Below are positions 15,737 to 24,670 of a stretch of DNA of 60,021 bases, piece by piece. The translations under genes were made by a program, and so were the position numbers. How positions within the stretch are numbered: position 1 is the first letter of the stretch; each line of letters starts with the position of its first letter. The stretch is from an uncultured Rickettsiales bacterium (lineage in GTDB: Bacteria > Pseudomonadota > Alphaproteobacteria > Rickettsiales > UBA1997). The notes beneath the pieces were generated by a model, which was given only the letters and a program-made list of their open reading frames with translations, made no database searches and was not told the origin of the DNA. The stretch covers positions 1-60,021 of the forward strand of contig CALXSG010000006.1 in NCBI GenBank assembly GCA_944391075.1, read 5' to 3'.

Positions 15737-16425
15737 TGAATACAAATGATAAAGTATTAATTTTAGAAAATATAAGTAAATCTTATAAACAAAATGAAGG
15801 ATACCTTGAAATAATCAAGGATTCTTCATTGTTTGTTAGATCAAAAGAAACTGTTGCTTTTGTTGGGCCATCAGGTGCAGGAAAAACTACACTATTACAA
15901 ATATGTGGTTTACTTGATACTCCAACAAGCGGGGAGATATATATAAATAATCAAAACATTAAAAATTTAACAGATATACAAAAAACTATTATTAGACGTG
16001 ATAATATAGGTTTTGTATTTCAATTTCATCATTTATTGCCAGAGTTTTCTGTTTTAGAAAATGTTATATTGCCAGGTTTAGTAAAGGCTACTGAAAAAAA
16101 GAAGAATATTAAAGAAAGAGCTAAAATTATTTTAAATGATTTGGGTTTATCTTCAAAAATCAACAATAGACCTTATCAGTTATCTGGTGGTGAAAGACAA
16201 AGAGTTGCTATTGCAAGAGCGATAATCAATAACCCATCTATAATATTAGCTGATGAACCTACGGGAAATTTAGATCCTGAAAATGCGGATGTTGTTTTTA
16301 ATCTTTTGCTAAAAATTGTTCATAACTATAATTCTAGTTTATTAATGGTTACACATAATGTTGATTTAGCTAAAAAATTAGACAGAATTATTACAATAAA
16401 AGATAAACAAATTATAGAGTATTAA
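15736..16425 (+). CDS. lolD: Lipoprotein-releasing ABC transporter ATPase LolD
   Basis: LolD powers release of outer-membrane lipoproteins from the inner membrane with LolC/E. The 229-residue ATPase has Walker A GPSGAGKTT (44-52), signature LSGGERQR, Walker B ILADEPTGNLD and the LolD-like FQFHHLLPEFSVLENVILP segment. The frame can start at 15721, inside the ferredoxin, but the ATG at 15736 overlaps the ferredoxin TAA and removes a non-homologous leader. lolC/lolE, usually next door, are absent from this window. The close relatives MacB and FtsE are less likely. Confidence 0.85.
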   Translation: MNTNDKVLILENISKSYKQNEGYLEIIKDSSLFVRSKETVAFVGPSGAGKTTLLQICGLLDTPTSGEIYINNQNIKNLTDIQKTIIRRDNIGFVFQFHHLLPEFSVLENVILPGLVKATEKKKNIKERAKIILNDLGLSSKINNRPYQLSGGERQRVAIARAIINNPSIILADEPTGNLDPENADVVFNLLLKIVHNYNSSLLMVTHNVDLAKKLDRIITIKDKQIIEY

Positions 16426-16611
16426 TTTAATTTTATTTATGTTTACATGTTTATGTTTTATTGTTAATTGTGATAATTAATAATAAAATACCATGTATAA
16501 TTAAGATACGAGATATTTAATAGAAGTAATAATTAAATAAATATAAAAAATATTTGCAAGATAATTTTGCTATTTTATATTATTAACTAGATTAAAATAA
16601 CTTTTTAGAAA

Positions 16612-16896
16612 ATGACAAAAAAAGAAAATAAAAAAAATAATGAAGAAATTATTGCTGAAATTAAAAAACAAATTACAGAAAAAATAAGACCCGCATTAGT
16701 TATGGATGGTGGAAATATTGAATTTGTTGATTACAAAGATGGTGTAGTTGAGGTTAAATTATTAGGTGCTTGTCATGGTTGTCCTATGGCATCAGTTACT
16801 TTAAAAAGCGCTGTTGAAGGTATTTTAAAAGAATATGTGCCAGAAATTGAAGAAGTTATTGCAAGTAAGTTTGATGAAGAGGATATAGAAGAATAA
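16612..16896 (+). CDS. NifU-like Fe-S cluster scaffold/carrier
   Basis: The 94-residue protein is a stand-alone NifU C-terminal (Nfu) domain. It has the core PALVMDGGNIEFVDY and the cluster-binding C54-HGC57 in LLGACHGCPMASVTLKSAVE. Such proteins carry a 4Fe-4S cluster between two subunits and deliver it to apo-enzymes. A TTGCAA, 16 bp, TATATT promoter-like pair is in the 186-bp gap upstream. The nearby ferredoxin at 15497 is a conceivable client. Confidence 0.9.
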   Translation: MTKKENKKNNEEIIAEIKKQITEKIRPALVMDGGNIEFVDYKDGVVEVKLLGACHGCPMASVTLKSAVEGILKEYVPEIEEVIASKFDEEDIEE

Positions 16897-16941
16897 TATA
16901 ATAGTTTATCATTATATATTTTGTTTTAAAAGAATAGTTCT

Positions 16942-17421
16942 ATGGATATAAAAGTTATAGAAAAAGATAAAGTTTATGTAATAGGCAAAATGGGTGAGGG
17001 GGCTTCTAACTCTAATTCTACATGGATTCAAGAATTATGGGATGATGCTAATAATCATTTTAATGAAATAAAAGATATTGCAAAACTCGATAAAAATGGA
17101 CAGCTTGTTGGTTTTTGGGGTGTTATGACTGATATTGATGAACTATTTTTACCATGGAGTTGGCAAGGAAAATATTTAGCAGGTTGTGAAGTTAATAAAG
17201 AAGCAGAAGCAGCAAAAGGTTGGACAAAAATTGTAATTCCAGCTTTTAGATATGTTGTTGTAAAATGCAAAAAAGATGAATATCAAAAAGTTTTTGAATA
17301 CATAACTAATGATTATTTACCTAAACATAAATATAATTTAGTTGGCGCATTGCAAGAATTTTATGATGTTAATGATAATTATGATACTATAAATTTATTA
17401 TTTCCAATAGAATTTCTTTAA
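16942..17421 (+). CDS. GyrI-like/effector-binding domain protein
   Basis: The 159-residue protein resembles the stand-alone GyrI-like (SOUL/BacR-type) small-molecule-binding domain found at the C-terminus of AraC/MerR regulators. Visible marks are the N-terminal VIEKDKVYVIGKMGEG strand, the central FWGVMTD and YLAGCEV segments, IPAFRYVVVKCK, and the closing FYDVNDNYDTINLLFPIEF. It has no DNA-binding domain. Likely a small-molecule binding or hydrolysing protein. The 3' end overlaps comF on the opposite strand by 4 bp. Confidence 0.75.
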   Translation: MDIKVIEKDKVYVIGKMGEGASNSNSTWIQELWDDANNHFNEIKDIAKLDKNGQLVGFWGVMTDIDELFLPWSWQGKYLAGCEVNKEAEAAKGWTKIVIPAFRYVVVKCKKDEYQKVFEYITNDYLPKHKYNLVGALQEFYDVNDNYDTINLLFPIEFL

Positions 17422-18149
17422 TGTTTATAAAATGTTTTTGCAAAACTAATAACATAAACATTTTTAATACCAGCTTTATTTAGGACTTTGATACATTCTT
17501 TAATGGTTGAACCAGTAGTAACAACATCGTCTATTATAGCAAAATTTAGATTTTTATATTTATCTATTTCTTTTAAGTAATTTTCATTAATAGAAAATTT
17601 GCCTTTAATATTTTCAATTCTATCTTTTTGCTTTAATTTGACTTGTGGTACTGTATGTTTATTTTTATAGATAAAATTATATATAACTTGTTTATTTGTT
17701 AATTTTGCAATTTCTTCTGCTAATAATAATGATTGATTGTATTTTCTAAAAATTAATCTTTTCTTATGTAATGGTATTGGTATTAAAATATCTATATCTT
17801 TAATAATATCTTGTGCTGCATTAACCATAAGTTTTGCCATAATTTTCTTCAAATGTATTTTATCATAAAATTTAAACTTAAAAATAATTTTTGATACAAA
17901 AGAATTATATACAACAGCGCTTCTAAGTTTTACATATAATGGTTTTGTTTGTATGCAATGAGCACAAATTACTTTTTTAGAGGCTTTATATTCAAGTGGT
18001 GATGAACATTTGTCACAAAATGGTTCTTTTATAAATTTAATCTTTTCCCAGCATTTTTTGCATAGTGTTTCATCTTCTTCTACTATTTTTTCACATAGTG
18101 GACATTTGGGTGGAAATATTAATTTTATAATAAAATTTAATAGCCTCAT
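17418..18149 (-). CDS. comF: ComF-family phosphoribosyltransferase-like protein
   Basis: The 243-residue protein has an N-terminal zinc-ribbon region with four Cys pairs (C16/C19, C30/C33, C45/C48, C62/C65). A phosphoribosyltransferase-like domain follows, with the PRPP-binding loop IIDDVVTTGSTIKEC near the C-terminus. ComF proteins are needed for DNA uptake in competent bacteria. Together with the pilin-like genes in this window that makes natural transformation conceivable, though ComF is also kept in non-competent species. Confidence 0.9.
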   Translation of the reverse strand: MRLLNFIIKLIFPPKCPLCEKIVEEDETLCKKCWEKIKFIKEPFCDKCSSPLEYKASKKVICAHCIQTKPLYVKLRSAVVYNSFVSKIIFKFKFYDKIHLKKIMAKLMVNAAQDIIKDIDILIPIPLHKKRLIFRKYNQSLLLAEEIAKLTNKQVIYNFIYKNKHTVPQVKLKQKDRIENIKGKFSINENYLKEIDKYKNLNFAIIDDVVTTGSTIKECIKVLNKAGIKNVYVISFAKTFYKH

Positions 18150-18275
18150 TTTTATATATTTTTTTATTAATATAAAATAATATATTAAAATAAAAGTATC
18201 AATATATAAAATATAAAAGTATTGAATTTTATATTTTTAAATACATAATTATTTATAGTAAAGAATATATATTAA

Positions 18276-19070
18276 ATGGAAGAACCAAGCAACTACAAAA
18301 ACTATGATGATGAATATAAAGAATCCGTAAAATTTGCTATGGATAGTGGCAATTATTTTAAGGACGCTTTTAATTGGTATAATGTTGTTTATATCAAGCC
18401 GATGGTTGATAGGACTATGCTTATATTTGCTTTTATGATTTCTGCTATTATTATATATAATGTTGTTCAATTAGTATTGACTTTATTACCATTAAAAGAA
18501 GATGTGTATATTCCTATTAGAGAAAAAGATTTATCCAAGTATCAAACTTTAATTTATGATTTGTCAAAAAATGAAGAAGGAGAAACAACTAACGAAGATA
18601 TATTAAGATATTTATTAATAAATTATGTAGAAGAAAGGGAAAGTCATAATTACAAAGCTGCTAATGTATCTGATATGAATCATAAATTGAAAGTTATAGA
18701 AAATAATTCTTCCGGTGATGTATTTAATGAATTTCAAACATTTATGAGTAGAAATAATGTTGGTGGACCTTACTATTTTTTTGGTAAAGATGTTGAAACT
18801 ACTGTAACAATTGATTCTTTTAAATTTATTAGAGTAGAAAGAAGTGGTTTTTTTAGCAAAGTTAAAGATTATTTTAATGTAGAGTTATTACCTGTCAGAG
18901 CAGAAATTACATATACATTAAACACGCAAATTGGTAATAAAATAACATCGCAAAAGAGAAAAGCTGTAATTTCTTTTGAATTTTCTGGTGTTGAGTTTGA
19001 TAAAAAAACGAGTAGCTATTTACCAATTAAATTTAAAGTTACAAGTTATAAAAATTATGATATAAAGTAA
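18276..19070 (+). CDS. virB8: Type IV secretion protein VirB8
   Basis: The 264-residue protein has the VirB8 plan: a cytoplasmic N-terminus with a conserved Tyr/Trp region (about 20-40), one membrane helix (about 47-71), and a periplasmic domain. The periplasmic domain has RYLLINYVEERESHNY, the VIENNSSGDVFNEFQTFMSRNN stretch and a C-terminal PIKFKVTSYKNYD tail, as in P-type systems. VirB8 is an inner-membrane assembly factor of the secretion channel. The stop overlaps the start of virB9 (TAATG). No other virB gene is nearby. Confidence 0.85.
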   Translation: MEEPSNYKNYDDEYKESVKFAMDSGNYFKDAFNWYNVVYIKPMVDRTMLIFAFMISAIIIYNVVQLVLTLLPLKEDVYIPIREKDLSKYQTLIYDLSKNEEGETTNEDILRYLLINYVEERESHNYKAANVSDMNHKLKVIENNSSGDVFNEFQTFMSRNNVGGPYYFFGKDVETTVTIDSFKFIRVERSGFFSKVKDYFNVELLPVRAEITYTLNTQIGNKITSQKRKAVISFEFSGVEFDKKTSSYLPIKFKVTSYKNYDIK

Positions 19071-19819
19071 TGCTTATGAGAAACTTATTGTTTATTTTTA
19101 TTTTTTTATTTAGTTTACAAAACTTATATGCAGTTCAATTACCAAGACCATTAGGTAAAGAAAGAAGATTTCAAACTTATGTATATAATCCTAATGATGT
19201 TTATAGATATGTTGGTTATTACTATAATCAGGCTTATATTGAGTTTGAAGAGGGAGAAGTTCCACAAAGTATAGCTATGGGTGACTCTGCACCTTGGATG
19301 CAGTCGGTTAATGGAAATAAATTATTTTTAAAACCAATAGGTTCTTACCCACAAACTACAATGACTGTTTTTACAAATAAAAGAATTTATTATTTTGAGT
19401 TAGATGCTTTAAGACCTGAAAATGTTAATCCAAATGATATACCATTTTTTATAAAATTTGTCTATCCAACTAGTGATGATAAAAATATAGTTAAATTTAA
19501 TGTTAAAAAACAAAGAGATGATTATCCTGATTTAACAGATTTAAGTAAATATAATTTTAATTATGAATTTGCGGGTAGTCCAACAATAGCTCCTATAAAA
19601 GTTTTTGATGATGGTGTATTTACTTATATGGAATTTAGAAATGAAAATGCTGAAATTCCTGCTATATTTGTTGTTAATGAACAGGGTTATGAGGCTATTG
19701 TTAATTTTAGAATTGTTGAAGAATATTTAGTTATAGAACAAGTTGCAGGACAATTTACTTTAAGAAGTGGTGAAAATGTAGTATGTGTGTATAATAATTC
19801 TTTATATAAATTTAGATAG
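19070..19819 (+). CDS. virB9: Type IV secretion outer-membrane core protein VirB9
   Basis: The 249-residue protein has a signal peptide (ending near LYA, residue 23), the VirB9 N-terminal domain with YNPNDVYRYVGYYYNQAYIEFEEGE and the MTVFTNKRIYYFEL strand. The C-terminal domain contains FDDGVFTYMEFRN, PAIFVVN and YLVIEQVAGQFTLRSG. VirB9 forms the outer-membrane core complex with VirB7 and VirB10. It directly follows virB8 as in Rickettsiales, but virB10, virB11 and virD4 do not follow. lon does, after 65 bp. Confidence 0.9.
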   Translation: MLMRNLLFIFIFLFSLQNLYAVQLPRPLGKERRFQTYVYNPNDVYRYVGYYYNQAYIEFEEGEVPQSIAMGDSAPWMQSVNGNKLFLKPIGSYPQTTMTVFTNKRIYYFELDALRPENVNPNDIPFFIKFVYPTSDDKNIVKFNVKKQRDDYPDLTDLSKYNFNYEFAGSPTIAPIKVFDDGVFTYMEFRNENAEIPAIFVVNEQGYEAIVNFRIVEEYLVIEQVAGQFTLRSGENVVCVYNNSLYKFR

Positions 19820-19884
19820 GTGTTGTTTTTTTAGAAAAAATAACTATATTATATAGCATAAGTGAACAAAAAATAAAAATTTAA

Positions 19885-22224
19885 ATGAATAATGATGGTA
19901 CAGTTTTTTTATTGCCAGTGAGAGATTTGGTTATTTTTCCAAGGTCTGTTACTAGTATTATAATTGAAAATGAAGAATCATTAAATATATTAAAAGATAT
20001 AAAAATTAATGAAGATTATATATTCGTAGTTGCTTTTAAGAATGATAGAAATACAAAAGTAACCATGAATAACTTAAATAAAGTAGGCGTTTTATGTAAA
20101 ATTCTTCAAAAAATAGATACACAAGATGGACAAAAAAGAATAGTAATAGAGGGAATAAAAAAAGCTGAAATTACTGATATAGTTGTTACAAATAAATATT
20201 ATTTGTGTGAAGTTAAAGAGATACCAAGTATAGAACTAACAGAAACTCAACAAACAGAATGTGAAGGTTTAAGAAAACTTTTATTATCAAAATTAAAAAG
20301 TTATTTGTCAATATCAAATAAAAATGGTGAAGATATTTTATTAACATTGGATTTTTTTAAAACAGTTGATGAGATTATATTTTATATATCTTCATTTTTG
20401 TCATTACCATTACAACAAAGACAAAGTTTATTAGAAGAAAATAATGATTTAAAAAAAATTAAAAAATTTATAGAAATTGTAGAAATTCAATTATCTTTGA
20501 TTCAAATTGATAAAAAAATTAATGAAAATGTTGAAAAGAAATTTTTAAAAGGACAAAAAAAGATTTATCTTAATGAAAAAATTAAGATGATTAAAAAAGA
20601 ACTTGGTAATGATTTTGATGAGAAAGAAGAAGGTGGCGAGATTAGTGAAATTAGAAAAAAAATTCATAAAACAAAGTTATCACCAGAAGCAAAAAAGAAA
20701 TGCATGGAAGAAATTAAAAAAATGGATGGTATGTTGCCATATTCAAGCGAATATCAAGTTATTAAAAATTATCTTGACTTAGTATTAAGTTTGCCATGGG
20801 GTATTAAATCAAAAAATGATACTAATTTAGAAAAAGCTGAAGAAATTTTAAATAGAGATCATTATGGATTAAAAAAGGTTAAAGAAAGAATATTGGAATT
20901 TTTAGCTGTTTATAAGCGAAAGAAAACAATAAGTGGACAAATAATATGTTTATTAGGTGCACCAGGTGTTGGTAAAACATCATTAGCAAAATCAATAGCT
21001 GAGGCTTTAAATAGAAAATATGTTAAAGTTTCATTAGGTGGTGTAAAAGATGAAGCCGAAATTAGAGGACATAGAAAAACATATATAGGTTCTATGCCTG
21101 GTAAAATTATCAATTCATTAAAAAAGGCAGGTACAAGTAACCCGTTGATATTGTTAGATGAAATTGATAAACTTGGTTCTGATTATAGGGGAGATCCTGC
21201 TAATGCATTACTTGAAGTTTTAGATCCTGAGCAAAATAAGAATTTTGAAGATCATTATTTAGATCTTGAATATGATTTATCGGATGTTATGTTTATTACA
21301 ACAGCTAACAATATTGCTAATATTCCTATTCCTTTAAGGGATAGAATGGAAATTATCAAATTGTCAGGTTATACTGAAGATGAAAAATTAAATATAGCTA
21401 AACAACATTTAATTCCAAAAGAATTAAAAGAGCACGGTTTAGAAAAAGAAGAGTTCTCAATAAGTGATGAAGCTATTATTGAAGTTATTAGAAAATATAC
21501 TTTTGAAGCTGGTGTTAGAAATTTGGAAAGAAAATTAGCTCAGTTAATTAGAAAAGCCTTAAAGAAAATTGTAACAGATAAAAATACAAAAACTGTTAAA
21601 ATAGATGTTAAGGATTTAAAAGATTATTTAGGTGCTGAAATTTATGATTATAATAAAGTTTCAGAAGAAGATAGAGTAGGGGTTGCTGTTGGCTTAGCTT
21701 ATACTGACTTTGGTGGTGATTTATTAAATATTGAATCTTTAAAATTTTCTGGTGGTGGCAAATTACTTACTACTGGAAAATTAGGTGACGTTATGAAAGA
21801 ATCTGCACAAGCTGCATTTAGTTATGTTAGATCTATTGCTGATAGATTTGATGTAAAAGCAAAAGAATTTAACAAATATGATTTTCATTTACATGTTCCA
21901 GAAGGCGCTACTCCAAAAGATGGTCCATCTGCTGGTATTGCAATTACAGCAAGTTTATTATCTTCAATGACAGGAAAGAAAATAAATAAAGATGTAGCAA
22001 TGACAGGTGAAATATCTTTAACTGGAAAAGTTATGCCAATAGGTGGTTTAAAAGAAAAATTATTAGCTGCTTTAAGGGGAAATATTAAAACAGTTGTAAT
22101 ACCTGAAGGAAATAAAAAAGATTTATTTGAACTTCCTGATAATATCAAAGAATCTTTAAATATTGTTCCTGTAAATAATCTAGAAGATGCCTTAAAAATT
22201 ATAATTAAGGACTATAATAAATAA
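19885..22224 (+). CDS. lon: ATP-dependent protease Lon
   Basis: Lon degrades misfolded and short-lived regulatory proteins in the cytoplasm. The 779-residue protein has the N-terminal LAN domain (FLLPVRDLVIFP), a coiled-coil segment, the AAA+ domain with Walker A GAPGVGKTS (about 357-365) and sensor/arginine elements. The C-terminal protease domain has catalytic Ser in DGPSAGIA (about 682) and Lys in GKVMPIGGLKEKLLAA. Length is normal. A terminator at 22248 follows, then an 850-bp gap. Confidence 0.97.
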   Translation: MNNDGTVFLLPVRDLVIFPRSVTSIIIENEESLNILKDIKINEDYIFVVAFKNDRNTKVTMNNLNKVGVLCKILQKIDTQDGQKRIVIEGIKKAEITDIVVTNKYYLCEVKEIPSIELTETQQTECEGLRKLLLSKLKSYLSISNKNGEDILLTLDFFKTVDEIIFYISSFLSLPLQQRQSLLEENNDLKKIKKFIEIVEIQLSLIQIDKKINENVEKKFLKGQKKIYLNEKIKMIKKELGNDFDEKEEGGEISEIRKKIHKTKLSPEAKKKCMEEIKKMDGMLPYSSEYQVIKNYLDLVLSLPWGIKSKNDTNLEKAEEILNRDHYGLKKVKERILEFLAVYKRKKTISGQIICLLGAPGVGKTSLAKSIAEALNRKYVKVSLGGVKDEAEIRGHRKTYIGSMPGKIINSLKKAGTSNPLILLDEIDKLGSDYRGDPANALLEVLDPEQNKNFEDHYLDLEYDLSDVMFITTANNIANIPIPLRDRMEIIKLSGYTEDEKLNIAKQHLIPKELKEHGLEKEEFSISDEAIIEVIRKYTFEAGVRNLERKLAQLIRKALKKIVTDKNTKTVKIDVKDLKDYLGAEIYDYNKVSEEDRVGVAVGLAYTDFGGDLLNIESLKFSGGGKLLTTGKLGDVMKESAQAAFSYVRSIADRFDVKAKEFNKYDFHLHVPEGATPKDGPSAGIAITASLLSSMTGKKINKDVAMTGEISLTGKVMPIGGLKEKLLAALRGNIKTVVIPEGNKKDLFELPDNIKESLNIVPVNNLEDALKIIIKDYNK

Positions 22225-22247
22225 AAATAGCTTATTTATATTTTATT

Positions 22248-22278
22248 AAATCAGTACTATTTTTAGTACTGATTTTTT
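22248..22278 (+). terminator. lon terminator
   Basis: AAATCAGTACTA (22248-22259) pairs perfectly with TAGTACTGATTT (22264-22275) over TTTT, with a six-T run at 22273-22278. Confidence 0.95.
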
Positions 22279-23027
22279 AAGTATTCATTTAATTATTATA
22301 TTAAATTTTATAAATCAAGGCTTTATCAATTAATTATTAATGTATACGTTTAAGTTATTTGATTGTATGTTATTAAAATATTTTATATTTATAATCTTTA
22401 ACTTTAATAATATATAATATACTACAATAATTTATAATATTTAAAGTATATTTATATAATATTTAACTTTTAAATATTTTATTTTAAATTAATACTTTTA
22501 ATTATATATTAATAAAGTCAACAATATTCATAATTTATTTTGTATTATTTAATCTATTAGATTAATATATCATAATCAATATATACCCTATTAAATACAT
22601 ATATCAGCATTAATAAATACTTATTTTTCAATATATAATAATAATTAGCAAGTAGGGTAAAAATTAGTACTTCCGTTATAAAAAATAATAAAATAACATC
22701 AAAAATATAATATGTAAAGTTTTAGATTATATTTTTAATTAATAATAGTTGAATAGTAAGTTATGGTTTAAAAATTTTTATAGTAAAACTAACTTTTTGA
22801 TATAAAAATTAATTATTTGATTTTTTAATTTAAAAGCAATCCAATAAAACATTGTAAAATATATATTGACTTATATTATATAACATCAATAAAAATTCCA
22901 TAATATATATTATACAATATTTATATTAAGGTTTTTGTGCTATATTTGCTGTATTTATTTTGTATCTATTTTATGCTAATTCTCTTTAATTTGATAATAT
23001 TTTTTATTATTTTTATTATTAAAAAAC
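22279..23027. other. Gene-free AT-rich interval between facing terminators
   Basis: About 750 bp lie between the lon terminator and the rnc terminator, which point at each other. No open frame of useful length, tRNA, known RNA or insertion sequence could be recognised. GC is very low even for this genome. Several TATAAT/TTGACT-like words occur (for example TTGACT near 22867), but such words are expected by chance here. It may be a decayed gene, an unrecognised small RNA locus or a structural region. Confidence 0.6.
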
Positions 23028-23056
23028 TACCTTCTATTTTTTAATAATAGAAGGTA
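23028..23056 (-). terminator. rnc-lepB transcript terminator
   Basis: TACCTTCTATT (23028-23038) pairs perfectly with AATAGAAGGTA (23046-23056). On the minus strand AGTTTTTT follows. Confidence 0.92.
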
Positions 23057-23075
23057 TCTATTTATTTTTGTAAAA

Positions 23076-23780
23076 TTAAATATTAGAATCTTTGTTATTT
23101 TTTATATATTCAATCATTTTTGAAGCTAATTTCTTCTCTGTTTCTTTCTTTGTTTTTCCTGTTTCAATAAATTCTGGAAAATTATTAACTAAAATTTTCA
23201 TTGTAAATATAGGTTCGCTATCACTACCCTCTTCTTTTACTAAGATATATTCAGGTATATTGTATTGGTGTTTTTGTAGCCATTCTTGAAGTCTTGATTT
23301 AGAATCTTTTTCTATATCTTTTTGTTCTTTGATTAAATCAGTCCAATATCTTTCTACAAATCTTGTTGCTTCGTTAATTCCACCTTCTATATATATACCA
23401 CCAATGATTGATTCTACAATATCCTCTAATATATGTTGGTTATTTCTGCCGTTAAGTTTTTCCTCTCCTTTTGTCATTATAATATATTCACCCAATCCCA
23501 TATTTTTTGCAATTTTAGATAAAGTTTCGGAACAAACTAAATTGGATTTTCGCTTTGCAATTTCACCTTCGTTTAAATCTTTGTAATATTTTAACAATAT
23601 ATCTAAAATTATAAGTGATAAAACAGAATCACCTAGTAATTCTAATCGTTCATAATTATCGCATTTTTGATTTCTGGAATAACACATACTAGGATGTCTT
23701 AAAGCGGTTTCTATAACTTCTTCATTTTTAAAGGTATAACCGAGTTTTTTATATAATTCTTTATATTTACTATTTTCCAT
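23076..23780 (-). CDS. rnc: Ribonuclease III
   Basis: RNase III cuts double-stranded RNA during rRNA maturation and mRNA turnover. The 234-residue protein has the signature NYERLELLGDSVLSLII (about 42-58) with its catalytic Glu/Asp, a second acidic pair in EDIVESIIGGIYIEGG, and a C-terminal double-stranded RNA-binding domain (SKSRLQEWLQKH to the end). It follows lepB by 9 bp, a common arrangement, and the pair ends at the terminator at 23028. Confidence 0.96.
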   Translation of the reverse strand: MENSKYKELYKKLGYTFKNEEVIETALRHPSMCYSRNQKCDNYERLELLGDSVLSLIILDILLKYYKDLNEGEIAKRKSNLVCSETLSKIAKNMGLGEYIIMTKGEEKLNGRNNQHILEDIVESIIGGIYIEGGINEATRFVERYWTDLIKEQKDIEKDSKSRLQEWLQKHQYNIPEYILVKEEGSDSEPIFTMKILVNNFPEFIETGKTKKETEKKLASKMIEYIKNNKDSNI

Positions 23781-23789
23781 AATATTACC

Positions 23790-24620
23790 TTAATTTATTT
23801 TTTTAAACATTCTATTTAATCTAATAGTTTTATGCCATTTCCAAAACTTTAATACATTTTCTTTGCTAGATAAAAAAATAATTCTAGCTTTTCCAATTAA
23901 ATTTTCCTCTGGCACAAAACCTGTTTCAGGAAATCTACTATCTAAAGAATTATCTCTATTGTCTCCCATAAAGAAATAATGCTTTTCTGGAATGGTAAAT
24001 ACTGGTGTATTATCACCTTTTCCGTCTTCTACCCTATCTAAAACAACAACTTCTTTACCATTGTCCAACACTTCCCTAAAAGCTTTGACTTCACTTTCAG
24101 GTATTCCATCATATTCTTCAATTTCACCAATATATGTTTTACTAATTTCTTTATCATTTACATATAACTTACCATCTTTCATTTGTATTTTATCACCCGG
24201 TAAGCCAATCAATCTCTTGATGTAGTTGATATTAGGATCTCGTGGTAATCTAAACACTAAAACATCACCTCTCTGTAATTTGTCTTTATTAAAAAAGATT
24301 CTTCCGCTAAAAAAAGGTAAACCAAAAGGAAAAGAATATCTTGAATAACCATAATCATATTTTGATACGATAATAAAATCACCATCTTTAAGTCCAGGTT
24401 TCATAGAGCCAGATGGTATATAAAATGGTTCATATAAAAAAGATCTAATAATAAGAGCTAAAACAAGTGCTATCAATACACCCTTAAAAGTAGCACCCAA
24501 ATCGGCTTTGCCATCTTTTTCTTCGACAAATAAAAACTTAAAAACTACCACTATTTTTTTCCATATATATTCTAATATTGTGTATGGTAATTCTATAATT
24601 TTTTTAAGCATATCTAACAA
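23790..24620 (-). CDS. lepB: Signal peptidase I
   Basis: Signal peptidase I removes signal peptides from exported proteins at the outer face of the inner membrane. The 276-residue protein has a membrane segment (about 44-62), the catalytic Ser72 in IPSGSMKPGL, the catalytic Lys135 in NYIKRLIGLPGD, and the box GDNRDNSLDSR. The segment before the membrane helix is about 40 residues and may hold another amphipathic or membrane helix. It forms an operon with rnc. Confidence 0.95.
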   Translation of the reverse strand: MLDMLKKIIELPYTILEYIWKKIVVVFKFLFVEEKDGKADLGATFKGVLIALVLALIIRSFLYEPFYIPSGSMKPGLKDGDFIIVSKYDYGYSRYSFPFGLPFFSGRIFFNKDKLQRGDVLVFRLPRDPNINYIKRLIGLPGDKIQMKDGKLYVNDKEISKTYIGEIEEYDGIPESEVKAFREVLDNGKEVVVLDRVEDGKGDNTPVFTIPEKHYFFMGDNRDNSLDSRFPETGFVPEENLIGKARIIFLSSKENVLKFWKWHKTIRLNRMFKKIN

Positions 24621-24670
24621 TAAATAATTCTAATAAATTCTAAAAATAAATATTTAAAAAACAAGGTTCT

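Noticed and set aside
15736-16425. FtsE or MacB as the identity of the ATPase after the ferredoxin
   Set aside because: The FQFHHLLPEFSVLENVILP region and overall spacing fit LolD better, and neither ftsX nor a macB membrane domain follows. Some doubt remains because lolC/E are missing.
22279-23027. A replication origin or a tRNA in the gene-free interval
   Set aside because: No DnaA-box cluster, T-loop consensus or cloverleaf could be found by eye; low GC alone is not evidence.
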